Part shown: one piece after another, positions 24,365 to 33,591 of the stretch | How positions within the stretch are numbered: the stretch's first letter is position 1 | How the letters are laid out: every line of letters begins with the position of its first letter | From: 13-2-20CM-66-19 sp963760225 | GTDB lineage: Bacteria; Pseudomonadota; Gammaproteobacteria; Steroidobacterales; Steroidobacteraceae | Reading direction: 5' to 3' | Assembly (NCBI GenBank): GCA_963760225.1 | Contig: CAVXCD010000003.1 | Span: forward strand, 620,001 to 684,000 | DNA: 64,000 bases | The notes under the pieces: model-generated | What the model saw: only the letters and a program-made list of their open reading frames with translations | Database searches by the model: none | What the model was told of the DNA's origin: nothing | Made by a program: the position numbers and the translations under genes

Positions 24365-26629
24365 GTGCCAGAGAACCAGGAGCTGAATTTCGAGGGCGTC
24401 GAGCGGCAGCCGCTGCGCACCTTTACCGAGAAGGCCTACCTCGATTACTCGATGTACGTGATCCTCGACCGCGCGCTGCCGGCGCTCGGCGACGGATTGA
24501 AGCCGGTGCAGCGGCGCATCGTCTACGCCATGAGCGAGCTGGGGCTGTCGGCCGTCTCCAAGCCCAAGAAGTCCGCGCGCACCGTCGGCGATGTGATCGG
24601 CAAGTTCCACCCGCACGGGGACTCGGCCTGCTACGAGGCGATGGTGCTGATGGCGCAGCCGTTCGCGTATCGCTATCCGCTGGTCGACGGCCAGGGCAAC
24701 TGGGGTTCGCAGGACGACCCGAAGTCCTTCGCCGCCATGCGCTACACGGAGGCCAAGCTCACCCGCTACGCCGACGTGCTGCTCGGTGAGCTCTCGGATG
24801 GCACCGTCGACTGGACGGCCAACTTCGACGGCACGCTGGAGGAGCCGGTGATCCTGCCGGCGCGCCTGCCGAATCTGCTGCTGAACGGTACCACCGGCAT
24901 CGCGGTCGGCATGGCGACCGACATTCCGCCGCACAACCTGCGCGAGGTCGCGGCCGCCTCCGTGCACCTGCTCGAGGAGCCCGAGGCCACCACCGCCGCC
25001 CTGATGAAGCACGTCAAGGGGCCGGATCTGCCCACCGGTGCCGAGATCATCTCGCCGCGCGCCGATCTCAAGGAGTTCTACGACAAGGGCGTCGGCAGCT
25101 TCAAGGCGCGCGCCACCTGGGAGATCGAGGACGGCAACATCGTCATCACGGCTTTCCCCTACCAGGTCTCCCCGACCCGCGTGCAGGAGCAGATCGCGGA
25201 GCAGATGCGCGCCAAGAAGCTGCCGATGGTGGATGACCTGCGCGACGAATCCGATCACGAGAATCCGACGCGCCTGGTGATCGTGCCGCGTTCCAACCGC
25301 GTCGATCTCACCGAGCTCATGAACCACCTGTTCGCGACCACGGACCTGGAGCGCAACTACCGCGTCAATCTCAACATCATCGCGCTCGACGGCCGCCCGC
25401 GGGTGATGGGCCTCAGGGAGATCCTCGGGGAGTGGCTCGAGTTCCGCACCAGGACCGTCACGCGCCGTCTGCAGCATCGCCTCGACAAGGTGGCGCGGCG
25501 CCTGCACATCCTCGATGGCCTGCTGATCGCCTTCCTCAACCTCGACGAGGTGATCCGCATCATCCGCCGCGAGGACGAGCCGAAGCCGGTGCTGATGAAG
25601 CGCTTCAAGCTCTCGGACGAGCAGACCGAGGAGATCCTCAACACGCGGCTGCGGCACCTGGCGAAGCTCGAGGAGATGAAGATCCGCGAGGAGCAGAAGG
25701 CGCTCGCCGCCGAGCGCGAGGAGCTCGAGGCGCTGCTGAAGAGCAAGGCGAAGCTGAAGAAGCTCATCGCCACCGAGATCCGCGCCGATGCCGAGAAGTA
25801 CGGCGACGAGCGGCGCACCAGGATCATCGAGCGCGAGGCGGCGCAGGCGATCGATGAGACCAGCCTCATCCCGAACGAGCCGGTGACCGTGGTGCTGTCC
25901 ACCGGCGGCTGGGTGCGCTCGGCCAAGGGCCACGACATCGAAGCGCGCGCACTGTCCTACAAGAGCGGCGATGCCTTCCAGGCGCTCGCTCGCGGACGCA
26001 GCCTGCAGCCGGCGGTGTTCATCGACAGCACCGGACGCACCTACACGCTGCCGGCGCATTCCCTGCCGGGCGCGCGCGGCTACGGCGAGCCGCTCTCCGG
26101 GCGGCTGGATCCGCCCGATGGCGCGAAGTTCGCCGGCGTGATGATCGGCGAGCCCGAGGACCTGTGGCTGCTCGCGAGCGATGCCGGCTACGGCTTCACC
26201 GCGCGCCTCAAGGACCTCATCAGCGATCGGCGTGCCGGCAAGACGGTGCTCAGCGTGCCCGAGAATGCGCAGGTGCTGGCGCCCGCGCCGGTGCCGGGCG
26301 CGGATTCGCTGGTGGCGGTCGTCAGCAGCGAAGGCAAGCTGCTGGTCTTCCCGGTAGCTGAGGTTCCGGAGATGCCACGCGGCAAGGGCAACAAGCTCTA
26401 CGACATTCCCGGCAAGAAGGCCCGCGAGCGCAGCGAGCTCATGAGCGCCGTCGCGGTCGTACCGCCCAAGGCGAGCCTGGTGCTGTGGTCGGGCGAGGTT
26501 CAGAAGGTGCTCGAGTGGCGCGAGCTGCAGGACTACCGCGGCGAGCGCGCGCAGCGCGGCGCGGTGCTCAGGCGCGGCTGGCCGCGCCGCATCGAGCGCC
26601 TGGAGGCGCGCGCCTTGCTGCCGGCCTGA
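24365..26629 (+). CDS. parC: DNA topoisomerase IV subunit A
   Basis: DNA-cleaving subunit of topoisomerase IV. 754 residues from the GTG at 24365 (EARRIER frame is shadow). The quinolone-determining region GKFHPHGDSACYEAMVLMAQ has the unmutated Ser and Glu, and the catalytic Tyr lies in AAMRYTEAKL. A long coiled-coil (ALAAEREELEALLKSKAKLK) and a C-terminal beta-pinwheel (VVLSTGGWVRSAKGH onward) complete the subunit. It is immediately downstream of parE, two bases apart. Its stop faces the convergent FimX-like gene 24 bases away. Confidence 0.96.
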   Translation: MPENQELNFEGVERQPLRTFTEKAYLDYSMYVILDRALPALGDGLKPVQRRIVYAMSELGLSAVSKPKKSARTVGDVIGKFHPHGDSACYEAMVLMAQPFAYRYPLVDGQGNWGSQDDPKSFAAMRYTEAKLTRYADVLLGELSDGTVDWTANFDGTLEEPVILPARLPNLLLNGTTGIAVGMATDIPPHNLREVAAASVHLLEEPEATTAALMKHVKGPDLPTGAEIISPRADLKEFYDKGVGSFKARATWEIEDGNIVITAFPYQVSPTRVQEQIAEQMRAKKLPMVDDLRDESDHENPTRLVIVPRSNRVDLTELMNHLFATTDLERNYRVNLNIIALDGRPRVMGLREILGEWLEFRTRTVTRRLQHRLDKVARRLHILDGLLIAFLNLDEVIRIIRREDEPKPVLMKRFKLSDEQTEEILNTRLRHLAKLEEMKIREEQKALAAEREELEALLKSKAKLKKLIATEIRADAEKYGDERRTRIIEREAAQAIDETSLIPNEPVTVVLSTGGWVRSAKGHDIEARALSYKSGDAFQALARGRSLQPAVFIDSTGRTYTLPAHSLPGARGYGEPLSGRLDPPDGAKFAGVMIGEPEDLWLLASDAGYGFTARLKDLISDRRAGKTVLSVPENAQVLAPAPVPGADSLVAVVSSEGKLLVFPVAEVPEMPRGKGNKLYDIPGKKARERSELMSAVAVVPPKASLVLWSGEVQKVLEWRELQDYRGERAQRGAVLRRGWPRRIERLEARALLPA

Positions 26630-26653
26630 AGCGGTGCGCAGCGGTCAGGGCGC

Positions 26654-28702
26654 CTAGCGCGCGCCCAGCACTACTTCCTCGGGCTCATGGACGAAATAGC
26701 CCTGGATGTACTGCACGCCGAGCTGCCACAGCACCGCCATGGTGTTGGCGTCCTCGACGCGCTCGCCGATCGTCTGGACGTTGCGCTTGCGCGCCGCCTC
26801 CACCAGCGTGCGCACCCGCAGCTGCACCTGCGGATCGGTCGCCAGCCCCTGGATGAGCGTGCCGTCGATCTTGACGAAGTCGAGCGGCACGGACTCGAGC
26901 AGGCCCATGCTGTCGCGCCCGGAGCCGAAGCCCTCGAGCGCGAAGCGAAAGTGCCGCTGGCGCAGCGCTGCGGCGAGCGTGCGTACCTCGGGGAGGAGGC
27001 TGGCGGCACCCTCCTCGGTGATCTGGAAGCACAGCCGCTCGGGTTGCGCGCGGCTGGACTGCAGGTGAGTGTCGAGCCACTCGACGAAGCTCGGGTCGCG
27101 TGCGCTCTCGCGCGACAGCCGCACGAACAGGCACTCGGGCTTCTTCTGCGCGGCGAACGACAGCGACGCACCGACCACCCAGCGATCGATGTTCTTCATG
27201 AGGTCATTGCGGGCGGCGGCGGCCATGAACTCCGAGGGCAGCACTTCCTTGCCCTGGTTGTCGATCATGCGCACCAGCACGTCGAACATACCCGGGTCCG
27301 CGCCCTGCAGGCTGGCGATCGGTTGCTGCACCAGGCGGAAGCGGTTCTCCATCAGAGCCGCCTTGATGTGCTTCACCCATACCTTGTCGTAGGACATCAC
27401 GCGGCTGTCGGCGTCGGCGCGATCGGAGCTGATGGTCTGGTTGCCGCCGCGCGCGCTGCCGCGGCGCTCGCACTCGAGCGCATCCTGGATCACCGCATCG
27501 AGGTCGGCATCTCCCGGGGACACCACCGACAGCCCGATGGTGCAGGTGACCGACACCGACTTGTCGCGCACGCGCATCACGTGCTTGTGCACGCGCGCCA
27601 GCAGCCGCTCGCTCCAGGCGCTGATGTCGTGCTCGTTGCCGCGCTCGAGCAGCGCGAGGAAGCGCACGCCGCCGAAGCGTCCGACCAGCTCCTTCGGATG
27701 CAGGGTCTCCTTCACGAGCCGCGCCACCTCGACCAGCACCAGCTCACTCGCCGTGGCACCGATCACGCGCTCGAGCACGCCGAATTTATCGACCCTGATC
27801 AGCGCCAGGCAGCGCATCCCGCCCGGGGTCGGCGTGCGCAGCCGCTCGGCCAGCGCGACCAGCAGCTCGCCGCGGCGCAGGAGTCCGGCGCCCGGCTCGG
27901 GGCGGGCCACGGCCGGTGCGCGCACCACCGGGCGCGCTTCCTCGCGCGGCCGTGACGGCACCACCAGCCGCACGCACGGCGCCGACTCGTGCTGCCCGAG
28001 CGTCAGCGTGATCTCGATCGGCACGACGCTGCCGTCGGCGAGCAGCGCGTTGCCGCGCAGCGCGTGATCGTTCCAGCGTCCCTGCAGGCAGGCGGCCAGC
28101 GCGCCACGCAGCGCCGCGTGGGTGGATTCCTCGAACAGGTCCATCACCGGCTGACCGGTCACTCCCTCCTCGACACCGAGCAGCTCGAGCCACGCCGGGT
28201 TGGCATCGACGACGATGCCCTCCTGCACCTGGATGATGGCGTCGTTCGAGCGCTGCAGCACGCTGTCGAGCTGGCTGCGCGCGTCGTGGGCGGATTTGAG
28301 CGTGGCATCGAGCGCCTGCTGCGTGCGAAAGGCGCGCAGCTCGCGCTGCACCACCGCCTGCAGCCGCGCTTCGCTGGTGAGGGTGACCACGTCACGGGCG
28401 CCGAGCGCCAGGCCCTGGGCGATGAGCGTCTCGTCGACCCCGGCGGCGACCAGCAGCACCGGCACCCCGGGGGCGAGCTGGTCGCGCAGCGCCATCGCCG
28501 CGGTGAGCGTCTCGCGGTTGCTCCAGGTGTAAAAGATGAGCTCGGGGTTGAGCTGGGTGAGCGCATCGCCCAGGTCCGGCAACGCCGGGATCCAGGTGCA
28601 GTGCGCGGGCTGCCCGGCCCGGCGCAGCATGCCGTTGATCGCCTCGGCCAGATCGCGCGCGGGGCTGAGCACGATGAGCGGAATAGCGCTCGGCTCGGAC
28701 AA
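26654..28702 (-). CDS. FimX-like REC-PAS-GGDEF-EAL protein with degenerate catalytic motifs
   Basis: 682 residues. A receiver-like domain (about 1-120, IPLIVLSPARDLAEAI, lacking a clear phospho-Asp) and a PAS domain (about 135-250, SNDAIIQVQEGIVVDANPAWLELLG) come first. A GGDEF domain follows with the signature changed to FGGVRF, then an EAL domain in which EAL reads DVL and DDFG reads EGFG. Neither cyclase nor phosphodiesterase activity is expected; a c-di-GMP receptor role is likely. The layout is that of FimX, which controls type IV pili; fimV is also in this window. A TTG at 28702 with GGAGG ahead of it is the best start; an ATG at 28744 is the alternative, and an open frame reaching 29482 is antisense to efp. 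Confidence 0.82.
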   Translation of the reverse strand: MSEPSAIPLIVLSPARDLAEAINGMLRRAGQPAHCTWIPALPDLGDALTQLNPELIFYTWSNRETLTAAMALRDQLAPGVPVLLVAAGVDETLIAQGLALGARDVVTLTSEARLQAVVQRELRAFRTQQALDATLKSAHDARSQLDSVLQRSNDAIIQVQEGIVVDANPAWLELLGVEEGVTGQPVMDLFEESTHAALRGALAACLQGRWNDHALRGNALLADGSVVPIEITLTLGQHESAPCVRLVVPSRPREEARPVVRAPAVARPEPGAGLLRRGELLVALAERLRTPTPGGMRCLALIRVDKFGVLERVIGATASELVLVEVARLVKETLHPKELVGRFGGVRFLALLERGNEHDISAWSERLLARVHKHVMRVRDKSVSVTCTIGLSVVSPGDADLDAVIQDALECERRGSARGGNQTISSDRADADSRVMSYDKVWVKHIKAALMENRFRLVQQPIASLQGADPGMFDVLVRMIDNQGKEVLPSEFMAAAARNDLMKNIDRWVVGASLSFAAQKKPECLFVRLSRESARDPSFVEWLDTHLQSSRAQPERLCFQITEEGAASLLPEVRTLAAALRQRHFRFALEGFGSGRDSMGLLESVPLDFVKIDGTLIQGLATDPQVQLRVRTLVEAARKRNVQTIGERVEDANTMAVLWQLGVQYIQGYFVHEPEEVVLGAR

Positions 28703-28906
28703 GGCGCACCTCCACGGCAAGTCCCTTGCGGGGGATTCTAGCATCGCGTCGCACACCGTCCGCGTGCGGTGCCTCGCGGAAAACGCGCGTGCGCGCGCTG
28801 CACGGATCCGCAAACTGGCCTCGGGCGGGGTGATGCCGCTATCATACGCGGCTCTTTTGCGCGGGGTGTGTCCTGCGGCGGGCCCCGGCACCTTTAGAGA
28901 CAGACA

Positions 28907-29476
28907 ATGGCCAGCTATACCACCAACGAGATCCGCGGCGGTCTCAAAGTCCTGCTCGACGGCGACCCGTACACCGTCGTCGAGAACGAGTTCGTCAAGC
29001 CCGGCAAGGGCCAGGCGTTCAACCGCATCAAGGTGCGCAATCTCAAGACCGGGCGCACCATCGAGCGCACCTTCAAGTCGGGTGAGTCGCTGGAAGCGGC
29101 CGACGTCGTCGATACCGACATGCAGTATCTCTACCAGGACGGCGACTTCTGGCATTTCATGGTGCCGGAAAGCTTCGAGCAGTACACCGCCGGCAAGTCC
29201 GCGATCGGCGACAACGCCCAGTGGCTGAAGGACGGCGTGGTCTGCATCGTCACGCTGTGGAACAACGTGCCGCTCGTGGTCACGCCGCCGCCGCACATCG
29301 AGTTGAAGATCGTCGCGACCGATCCGGGCGTGCGCGGCGACACCGCCACCGGCGGGCAGAAGCCGGCGACCGTCGAGACCGGCGCGGTGGTGCGGGTGCC
29401 GCTGTTCATCAACGCCGGCGAAGTGATTCGCATCGACACGCGCACCGGCGAGTACATCTCGCGCGCCAAGCAGTAG
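28907..29476 (+). CDS. efp: Translation elongation factor P
   Basis: Rescues ribosomes stalled on polyproline stretches. 189 residues with the KOW-like N domain and two OB domains; the C-terminal RIDTRTGEYISR signature is complete. The tip lysine is K34 in KPGKGQAF, the EpmA-lysylated type rather than the rhamnosylated-Arg type. That agrees with epmA 1.5 kb downstream on the other strand. epmB is not in this window. It is divergent from the FimX-like gene with a 200-base gap. Confidence 0.97.
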   Translation: MASYTTNEIRGGLKVLLDGDPYTVVENEFVKPGKGQAFNRIKVRNLKTGRTIERTFKSGESLEAADVVDTDMQYLYQDGDFWHFMVPESFEQYTAGKSAIGDNAQWLKDGVVCIVTLWNNVPLVVTPPPHIELKIVATDPGVRGDTATGGQKPATVETGAVVRVPLFINAGEVIRIDTRTGEYISRAKQ

Positions 29477-29530
29477 GCGCACGCCGCAGCAGGACCGGGC
29501 GCGCGTGTGGGCGCAGGCCCGCAGCTAGCG

Positions 29531-30439
29531 CTAGCGCAGCGCCCCCGCGGCCGCCGGGGCAGCGCGCGCCGCCCGCAGGCCGTCGGCGGCGTACAGCGCC
29601 AGCGCCGTCCAGATCAGCACGAACCCGGCCGCGCGCGCTGCGCCGAAATCCTCGTGGAACAGCAGCACGCCCGACAGCAGCTGCAGGCTCGGGCCGATGT
29701 ACTGCAACACGCCGACTGTCGAGTACGGCAGCAGCCGCGCGGCGTAAGCGAACAGGAACAGCGGCACCGCGGTGACGATGCCGCTGCCGATGAGCAGCAC
29801 GGCGATCGCGCCGCCCGAGCGGGTGAACGCGCCGCTGCCGTGCAGCTCGCACCACAGCAGATAGCCCGCCGCCAGCGGCAGCAGCAGCAGCGTCTCGGTG
29901 GCGAGCCCGGGCAGCGCCTCGACGCTGATGACCTTGCGCACGAAGCCGTACAGGGAAAAGCTCAGCGCGAGCGTGACGGCGATCCACGGCGGACGCCCGG
30001 CGAGCACGGCGAGATAGAGGACGCCGAGCGCGGCCAGCCCGACCGCCAGCCACTGCACGCGGTTCAGCCGCTCGCGCAGCACCAACACCCCGAGCAGCAC
30101 GTTCACCAGCGGGTTGATGTAGTACCCGAGGCTGGTGTCGACGATGTGCCCATGGGACACGCCCCACACGTACACCAGCCAGTTGCAGGAGATCAGCAGC
30201 GCGCTCAGCAGCAGCCGCGCGAGCAGCGCGGGCCGCGCGAAGATGTCGGCGAGGCGGCCGAGCTCCACGCGCATGAGCATCCACCCGAGGATGAACAGGC
30301 ACGACCAGGCGATGCGGTGGCAGATCACCTGCAGCGCCGGCACGTCGCGCAGCGGATGCAGGTAGATCGGAAACAAACCCCAGATGCTGAAGGCCGCCGC
30401 GCCGGCAGCCAGTCCGCGCGGCGACAGGCGCGCCCTCAT
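29531..30439 (-). CDS. rarD: RarD-type EamA/DMT-family transporter
   Basis: Inner-membrane transporter of the drug/metabolite superfamily, 302 residues with about ten hydrophobic helices in two EamA halves. The first half ends in LGYYINPLVNVLLGVLVLRERL, the RarD signature. The second has STVGVLQYIGPSLQLLSGV and HEDF. RarD was named for chloramphenicol sensitivity; its substrate is unsettled. It is the last gene of a tight minus-strand run and shares ATGA with the upstream msrC. Confidence 0.9.
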   Translation of the reverse strand: MRARLSPRGLAAGAAAFSIWGLFPIYLHPLRDVPALQVICHRIAWSCLFILGWMLMRVELGRLADIFARPALLARLLLSALLISCNWLVYVWGVSHGHIVDTSLGYYINPLVNVLLGVLVLRERLNRVQWLAVGLAALGVLYLAVLAGRPPWIAVTLALSFSLYGFVRKVISVEALPGLATETLLLLPLAAGYLLWCELHGSGAFTRSGGAIAVLLIGSGIVTAVPLFLFAYAARLLPYSTVGVLQYIGPSLQLLSGVLLFHEDFGAARAAGFVLIWTALALYAADGLRAARAAPAAAGALR

Positions 30440-30942
30440 GCGCCGGGTATGGCAGCGTCGCTCGCCGCCACGAACACCGCGGCGAGCGCCTCCAGACCGG
30501 CGGCGTCCGCGCCGTCGAACCGCCCGCGGCGCGGGCTGTCGATGTCGAGCACGCCGAGCAGCTCGCCGCCGCGCAGCAGCGGCACCACGATCTCGGCGCG
30601 CGACTCGGCGTCGCAGGCGATGTGGTCGGGGAACTCATGCACGTCGGCGACCACCAGCGTGTGCCGCCCGGCCGCCGCCGTGCCGCACGCGCCCCGCCCG
30701 AGCGCGATGCGCACGCAGGCGGGTTTTCCCTGGAACGGGCCGACGATGAGCGCGCCGTTCCTGAGGAAGTAAAAGCCTGCCCAGTTCACCTCGGGGAGCG
30801 CCGCGAACAGCAGCGCCGCGGTGTTGGCGGCGTTGGCGATGAGGTCGTGCTCGCCGGCGAGCAGTGCCTGCAGGTCGGCGGCGAGGCGCCGGTAGCCGGC
30901 GGCCTTGTCGGTGAACTGGTAGGTTGAGGTCGTGGTCTGCAT
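30436..30942 (-). CDS. msrC: Free methionine-(R)-sulfoxide reductase (GAF-domain type)
   Basis: Reduces free methionine-R-sulfoxide; cytoplasmic. 168 residues forming one GAF domain with the family's three cysteines in GPFQGKPACVRI, GRGACGTA and HIACDAESRAEIV. The C-terminal VLDIDSPRRGRFD completes the fold. It sits in the sco-psd-epmA-msrC-rarD run, about 50 bases after epmA, and overlaps rarD by four bases. Confidence 0.94.
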   Translation of the reverse strand: MQTTTSTYQFTDKAAGYRRLAADLQALLAGEHDLIANAANTAALLFAALPEVNWAGFYFLRNGALIVGPFQGKPACVRIALGRGACGTAAAGRHTLVVADVHEFPDHIACDAESRAEIVVPLLRGGELLGVLDIDSPRRGRFDGADAAGLEALAAVFVAASDAAIPGA

Positions 30943-30996
30943 GCTGGGCTGGCGGTTGGCGCTGCGCGGCGCGGTGCGGCGCGCCGCGCGCCATTC

Positions 30997-31989
30997 TCAG
31001 GCGCGCCGGGTGGGAAACGCCAATACCTCCTCGATCTCAGCCGCCCCGCTGGCGAGCATCAGGGTACGGTCGAATCCGAGCGCCACCCCGGCGCAATCGG
31101 GCAGTCCCGCCTCGAGCGCTGCCAGCAGCCGCTCGTCGGGGGCGGCCAGGGGCAGGCCGCGGCGGCGCCGCTCGGCATTGTCGCGCTCGAACCGCGCGCG
31201 CTGCTCGGCGGCCGCGGCGAGCTCGTGGAAGCCGTTGGCGAGCTCGATCCCGTCGCAGTACAACTCGAAGCGCAGCGCGGTGCCTGGATCGCGCGCATCG
31301 AGCCGCGCGAGCGCCGCCTGGCTGGCCGGATAGCCGTACACGAACGTCAGGGCGTTGGCGCCGAGCCGCGGTCCGATGCGGCTTGCCATGAGCAGCTCGA
31401 GCCACGTGTCGCGCGTGGTGTGCGCGTCGGCGCGAAATCCCAGCGGCTGCGCCGCATCCGCCAGCTGCGCGATGCTCGCGCTGAGCGGATCGAGGCCGAG
31501 CTCGCGGCTGAACGCCTCGCGGTAGCTCAGGCGCTCGCCGGCGCGCCCGGTCGCAGCGTCACCGAGCAGGCTGCGCACCAGCGCTTCCACCTCCTGCATC
31601 AGCGCCTCGAGCGTCGCACCCAAGCGATACCACTCGATGAGGGTGAACTCCGGGTTGTGCAGCCGCGAGCACTCGAAGCCGCGCACCACGTGGCAGATCT
31701 GGTAGATGTCGCCGCTGCCCGCCGCCAGCAGGCGCTTCATCGCGTACTCGGGCGAGGTATGCAGGTAGTGTGGCGGCGGCGTGCGCTGCGCGAGCGTGAC
31801 CGCTGCCAGCTGCACGCTGGCGGAATGGATGTGCACGTCGGTGACCGGCGTGTTCACCACCAGCGGCGTATCCACCTCGAGCACCCCGCGCGCGGCAAAG
31901 AACTCGCGGGCGCGCGCCAGCAGCGCCGCGCGCTGGACCAGGCGCGCGCGCGTGGCGCGCGGCCGCCAGTCATCGCCCGGGGTGCTCAT
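30997..31989 (-). CDS. epmA: EF-P lysyltransferase EpmA
   Basis: Class II lysyl-tRNA-synthetase paralogue that attaches beta-lysine to K34 of EF-P. 330 residues with the catalytic core only (motif 2 FECSRLHNPEFTLIEWYR, motif 3 GVALGFDRTLML) and no anticodon-binding domain, which distinguishes it from LysRS. ATP and lysine sites look intact. The ATG at 31989 overlaps the psd stop by four bases. The target gene efp lies nearby, so the modification path is locally encoded except for EpmB. Confidence 0.95.
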   Translation of the reverse strand: MSTPGDDWRPRATRARLVQRAALLARAREFFAARGVLEVDTPLVVNTPVTDVHIHSASVQLAAVTLAQRTPPPHYLHTSPEYAMKRLLAAGSGDIYQICHVVRGFECSRLHNPEFTLIEWYRLGATLEALMQEVEALVRSLLGDAATGRAGERLSYREAFSRELGLDPLSASIAQLADAAQPLGFRADAHTTRDTWLELLMASRIGPRLGANALTFVYGYPASQAALARLDARDPGTALRFELYCDGIELANGFHELAAAAEQRARFERDNAERRRRGLPLAAPDERLLAALEAGLPDCAGVALGFDRTLMLASGAAEIEEVLAFPTRRA

Positions 31990-32868
31990 GCGAGCGTTGC
32001 GAGCGCCTGCCCGAGGCGCACCGGGCTTCCCGGGACGAGCCCGGTGAGCCAGCTGCCGCTGCGCGGCGGCAGCAGCAGGATGACGGTCGAGCCCATGTTG
32101 AAGCGGGCCACTTCCGCACCGCGGGCGAGCGCCAGGGCGGCGCGGGCGGCATCGAGCGGCAGGTCGCAGCGGCGCTGCGGCCGCCGCGGGGTCACCTCGC
32201 CGTGCCAGATCGTCGACATGCTGCCGACGAACAACGCGCCGACCAGCACCAGGGCGAAGGTGAGCGGCCCGGCGCCGAACATGCAGATCACGCGCTCGTT
32301 ACGCGCGAACAGCCCCGGGACGGCCGCCGCGGTGACGCTGTTGACGCTGAACAGCTGCCCGGGCACGTACCAGGCTGCCCGCAGCGTGCCGGCCAGCGGC
32401 ATGTGCACGCGATGGTAGTCGCGCGGCGCCAGATAGAGCGTGGCGAAGGCGCCGCCACGGAACAGCTCCGGCCACGGTGCATCCTCGGCGAGCAGCGACT
32501 CGAGCGTGTAGGCATGACCCTTGGCCTGCACCAGCCAGGAGCCGTCGAGGCGGCCGAGCTGGCTGACGGTGCCGTCGACCGGGGAGATGAGCGCGGCCGG
32601 ATCGGAGTCGGCCCGGGCGCGCGTCGGCCCGCAGGGCGCGCGTGAAGAACTCGTTGAAACTCGGGTACTGCAGGGCGTCGGGCTGCAGCGCATCGCCGAG
32701 CTCGGGATGAAAGCGGGCGACGAACGCGCGGATCAGCGCGTTCTTCAGCCAGCGCCGGCGGCTGCGGGTCAGGCGGTAGGCCAGCTGCGAGAGCCAGTGC
32801 TGCGGCAGCAGGTACTGCAGGGCGACGAAGGCGCGCGCGCCCAGGCTGTCGGGCGCCGCGCCGCTCAT
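31986..32868 (-). CDS. psd: Phosphatidylserine decarboxylase, interrupted by a +1 frameshift
   Basis: Membrane-associated pyruvoyl enzyme that makes phosphatidylethanolamine. The N-terminal part from ATG 32868 (LQYLLPQHWLSQLAYRLTRS to FNEFFTRALRADARP) and the rest (DSDPAALISPVDGTVSQLG, YLAPRDYHRVHMP, LFSVNSVTAAAVPGLFARNE) lie in different frames. One extra base in CCC at 32612-32614 (plus strand) restores a 293-residue protein. The self-cleavage site is present as FNMGSTVI, with Met replacing the usual Leu before GST. It shares four bases with sco upstream and epmA downstream. Confidence 0.88.
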
Positions 32869-33491
32869 GCCTGCGACCGACTGTGGTGCAGCCAGGGTGC
32901 GGCGCGCCGCAGATCGGCGCTGATGGCCGCGACGTCGAAGGGCGGGGTGAAGATTGCAGCGACGCGGCCCGCGTCATCGAGCAGGAACACCACCGCCGAA
33001 TGGTCCATGGTGTAATCGCCCCCGGGCAGCTCGACGCGGCTGACGACCACGCCGAGACTCGCGGCGAGCGTGGCGATCGTGGCCGGTGTGCCGGTGAGGC
33101 CGAGAAACTGCGGGTCGAAGGCGTGCACGTAGGTGCCGAGCACTGCCGGAGTGTCACGCTGCGGGTCGATGCTCACGAACAGCACGCGCAGACCGGCGAG
33201 CGCGGCGCGCTGGCGTACCTGCGCCAGCTTCAGCAGCGTAGCCGGGCACACGTCCGGACAGTGCGTGAAGCCGAAGAACATGAGCGTGGGCGCGCCCACC
33301 AGATCGTGCGCCGTCAGCTCGCGTCCGCTGGTGTCGGTGAGGCGGAAGTCGGGCAGGATCTTCGGTTGCGGCAGCCAGGTGCCGCTTGCCAGCTGCGGGC
33401 TGCGGTGGTCAAGCTCGTGGGACACCCAGAAGCCGGCCAGCGCCGCGCAGGCGGCGGCGGCGAGGAGCCAGCGGGCGCGTAGCGGGATCAT
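32865..33491 (-). CDS. SCO1/SenC family copper chaperone
   Basis: Copper-binding thioredoxin-fold protein used in cytochrome c oxidase CuA assembly. 208 residues with an N-terminal membrane anchor (LLAAAACAALAGFWV). The copper motif is HCPDVCP (Cys about 78 and 82) and the conserved distal His lies in DYTMDHSAVVF, so all three ligands are present. It is first in the minus-strand run leading to psd and epmA. Its start codon lies opposite a possible upstream start for prmB (the CATG at 33489-33492). No oxidase genes are in this window. Confidence 0.94.
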   Translation of the reverse strand: MIPLRARWLLAAAACAALAGFWVSHELDHRSPQLASGTWLPQPKILPDFRLTDTSGRELTAHDLVGAPTLMFFGFTHCPDVCPATLLKLAQVRQRAALAGLRVLFVSIDPQRDTPAVLGTYVHAFDPQFLGLTGTPATIATLAASLGVVVSRVELPGGDYTMDHSAVVFLLDDAGRVAAIFTPPFDVAAISADLRRAAPWLHHSRSQA

Positions 33492-33591
33492 GAGTCGATT
33501 ATTTCATACACGCGCGCGTGCCGGGCGCGCGCCGGGCGCCGCCGCGCGAGCCGCGCGGGTGCGCGACGCGCCACCGCGGCGGCGCGTCACG

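Noticed and set aside
28745..29482. Upstream extension of the FimX-like frame to give 942 codons
   Set aside because: The extension is exactly antisense to efp and shows no domain; a TTG with a good ribosome site at 28702 gives family length.
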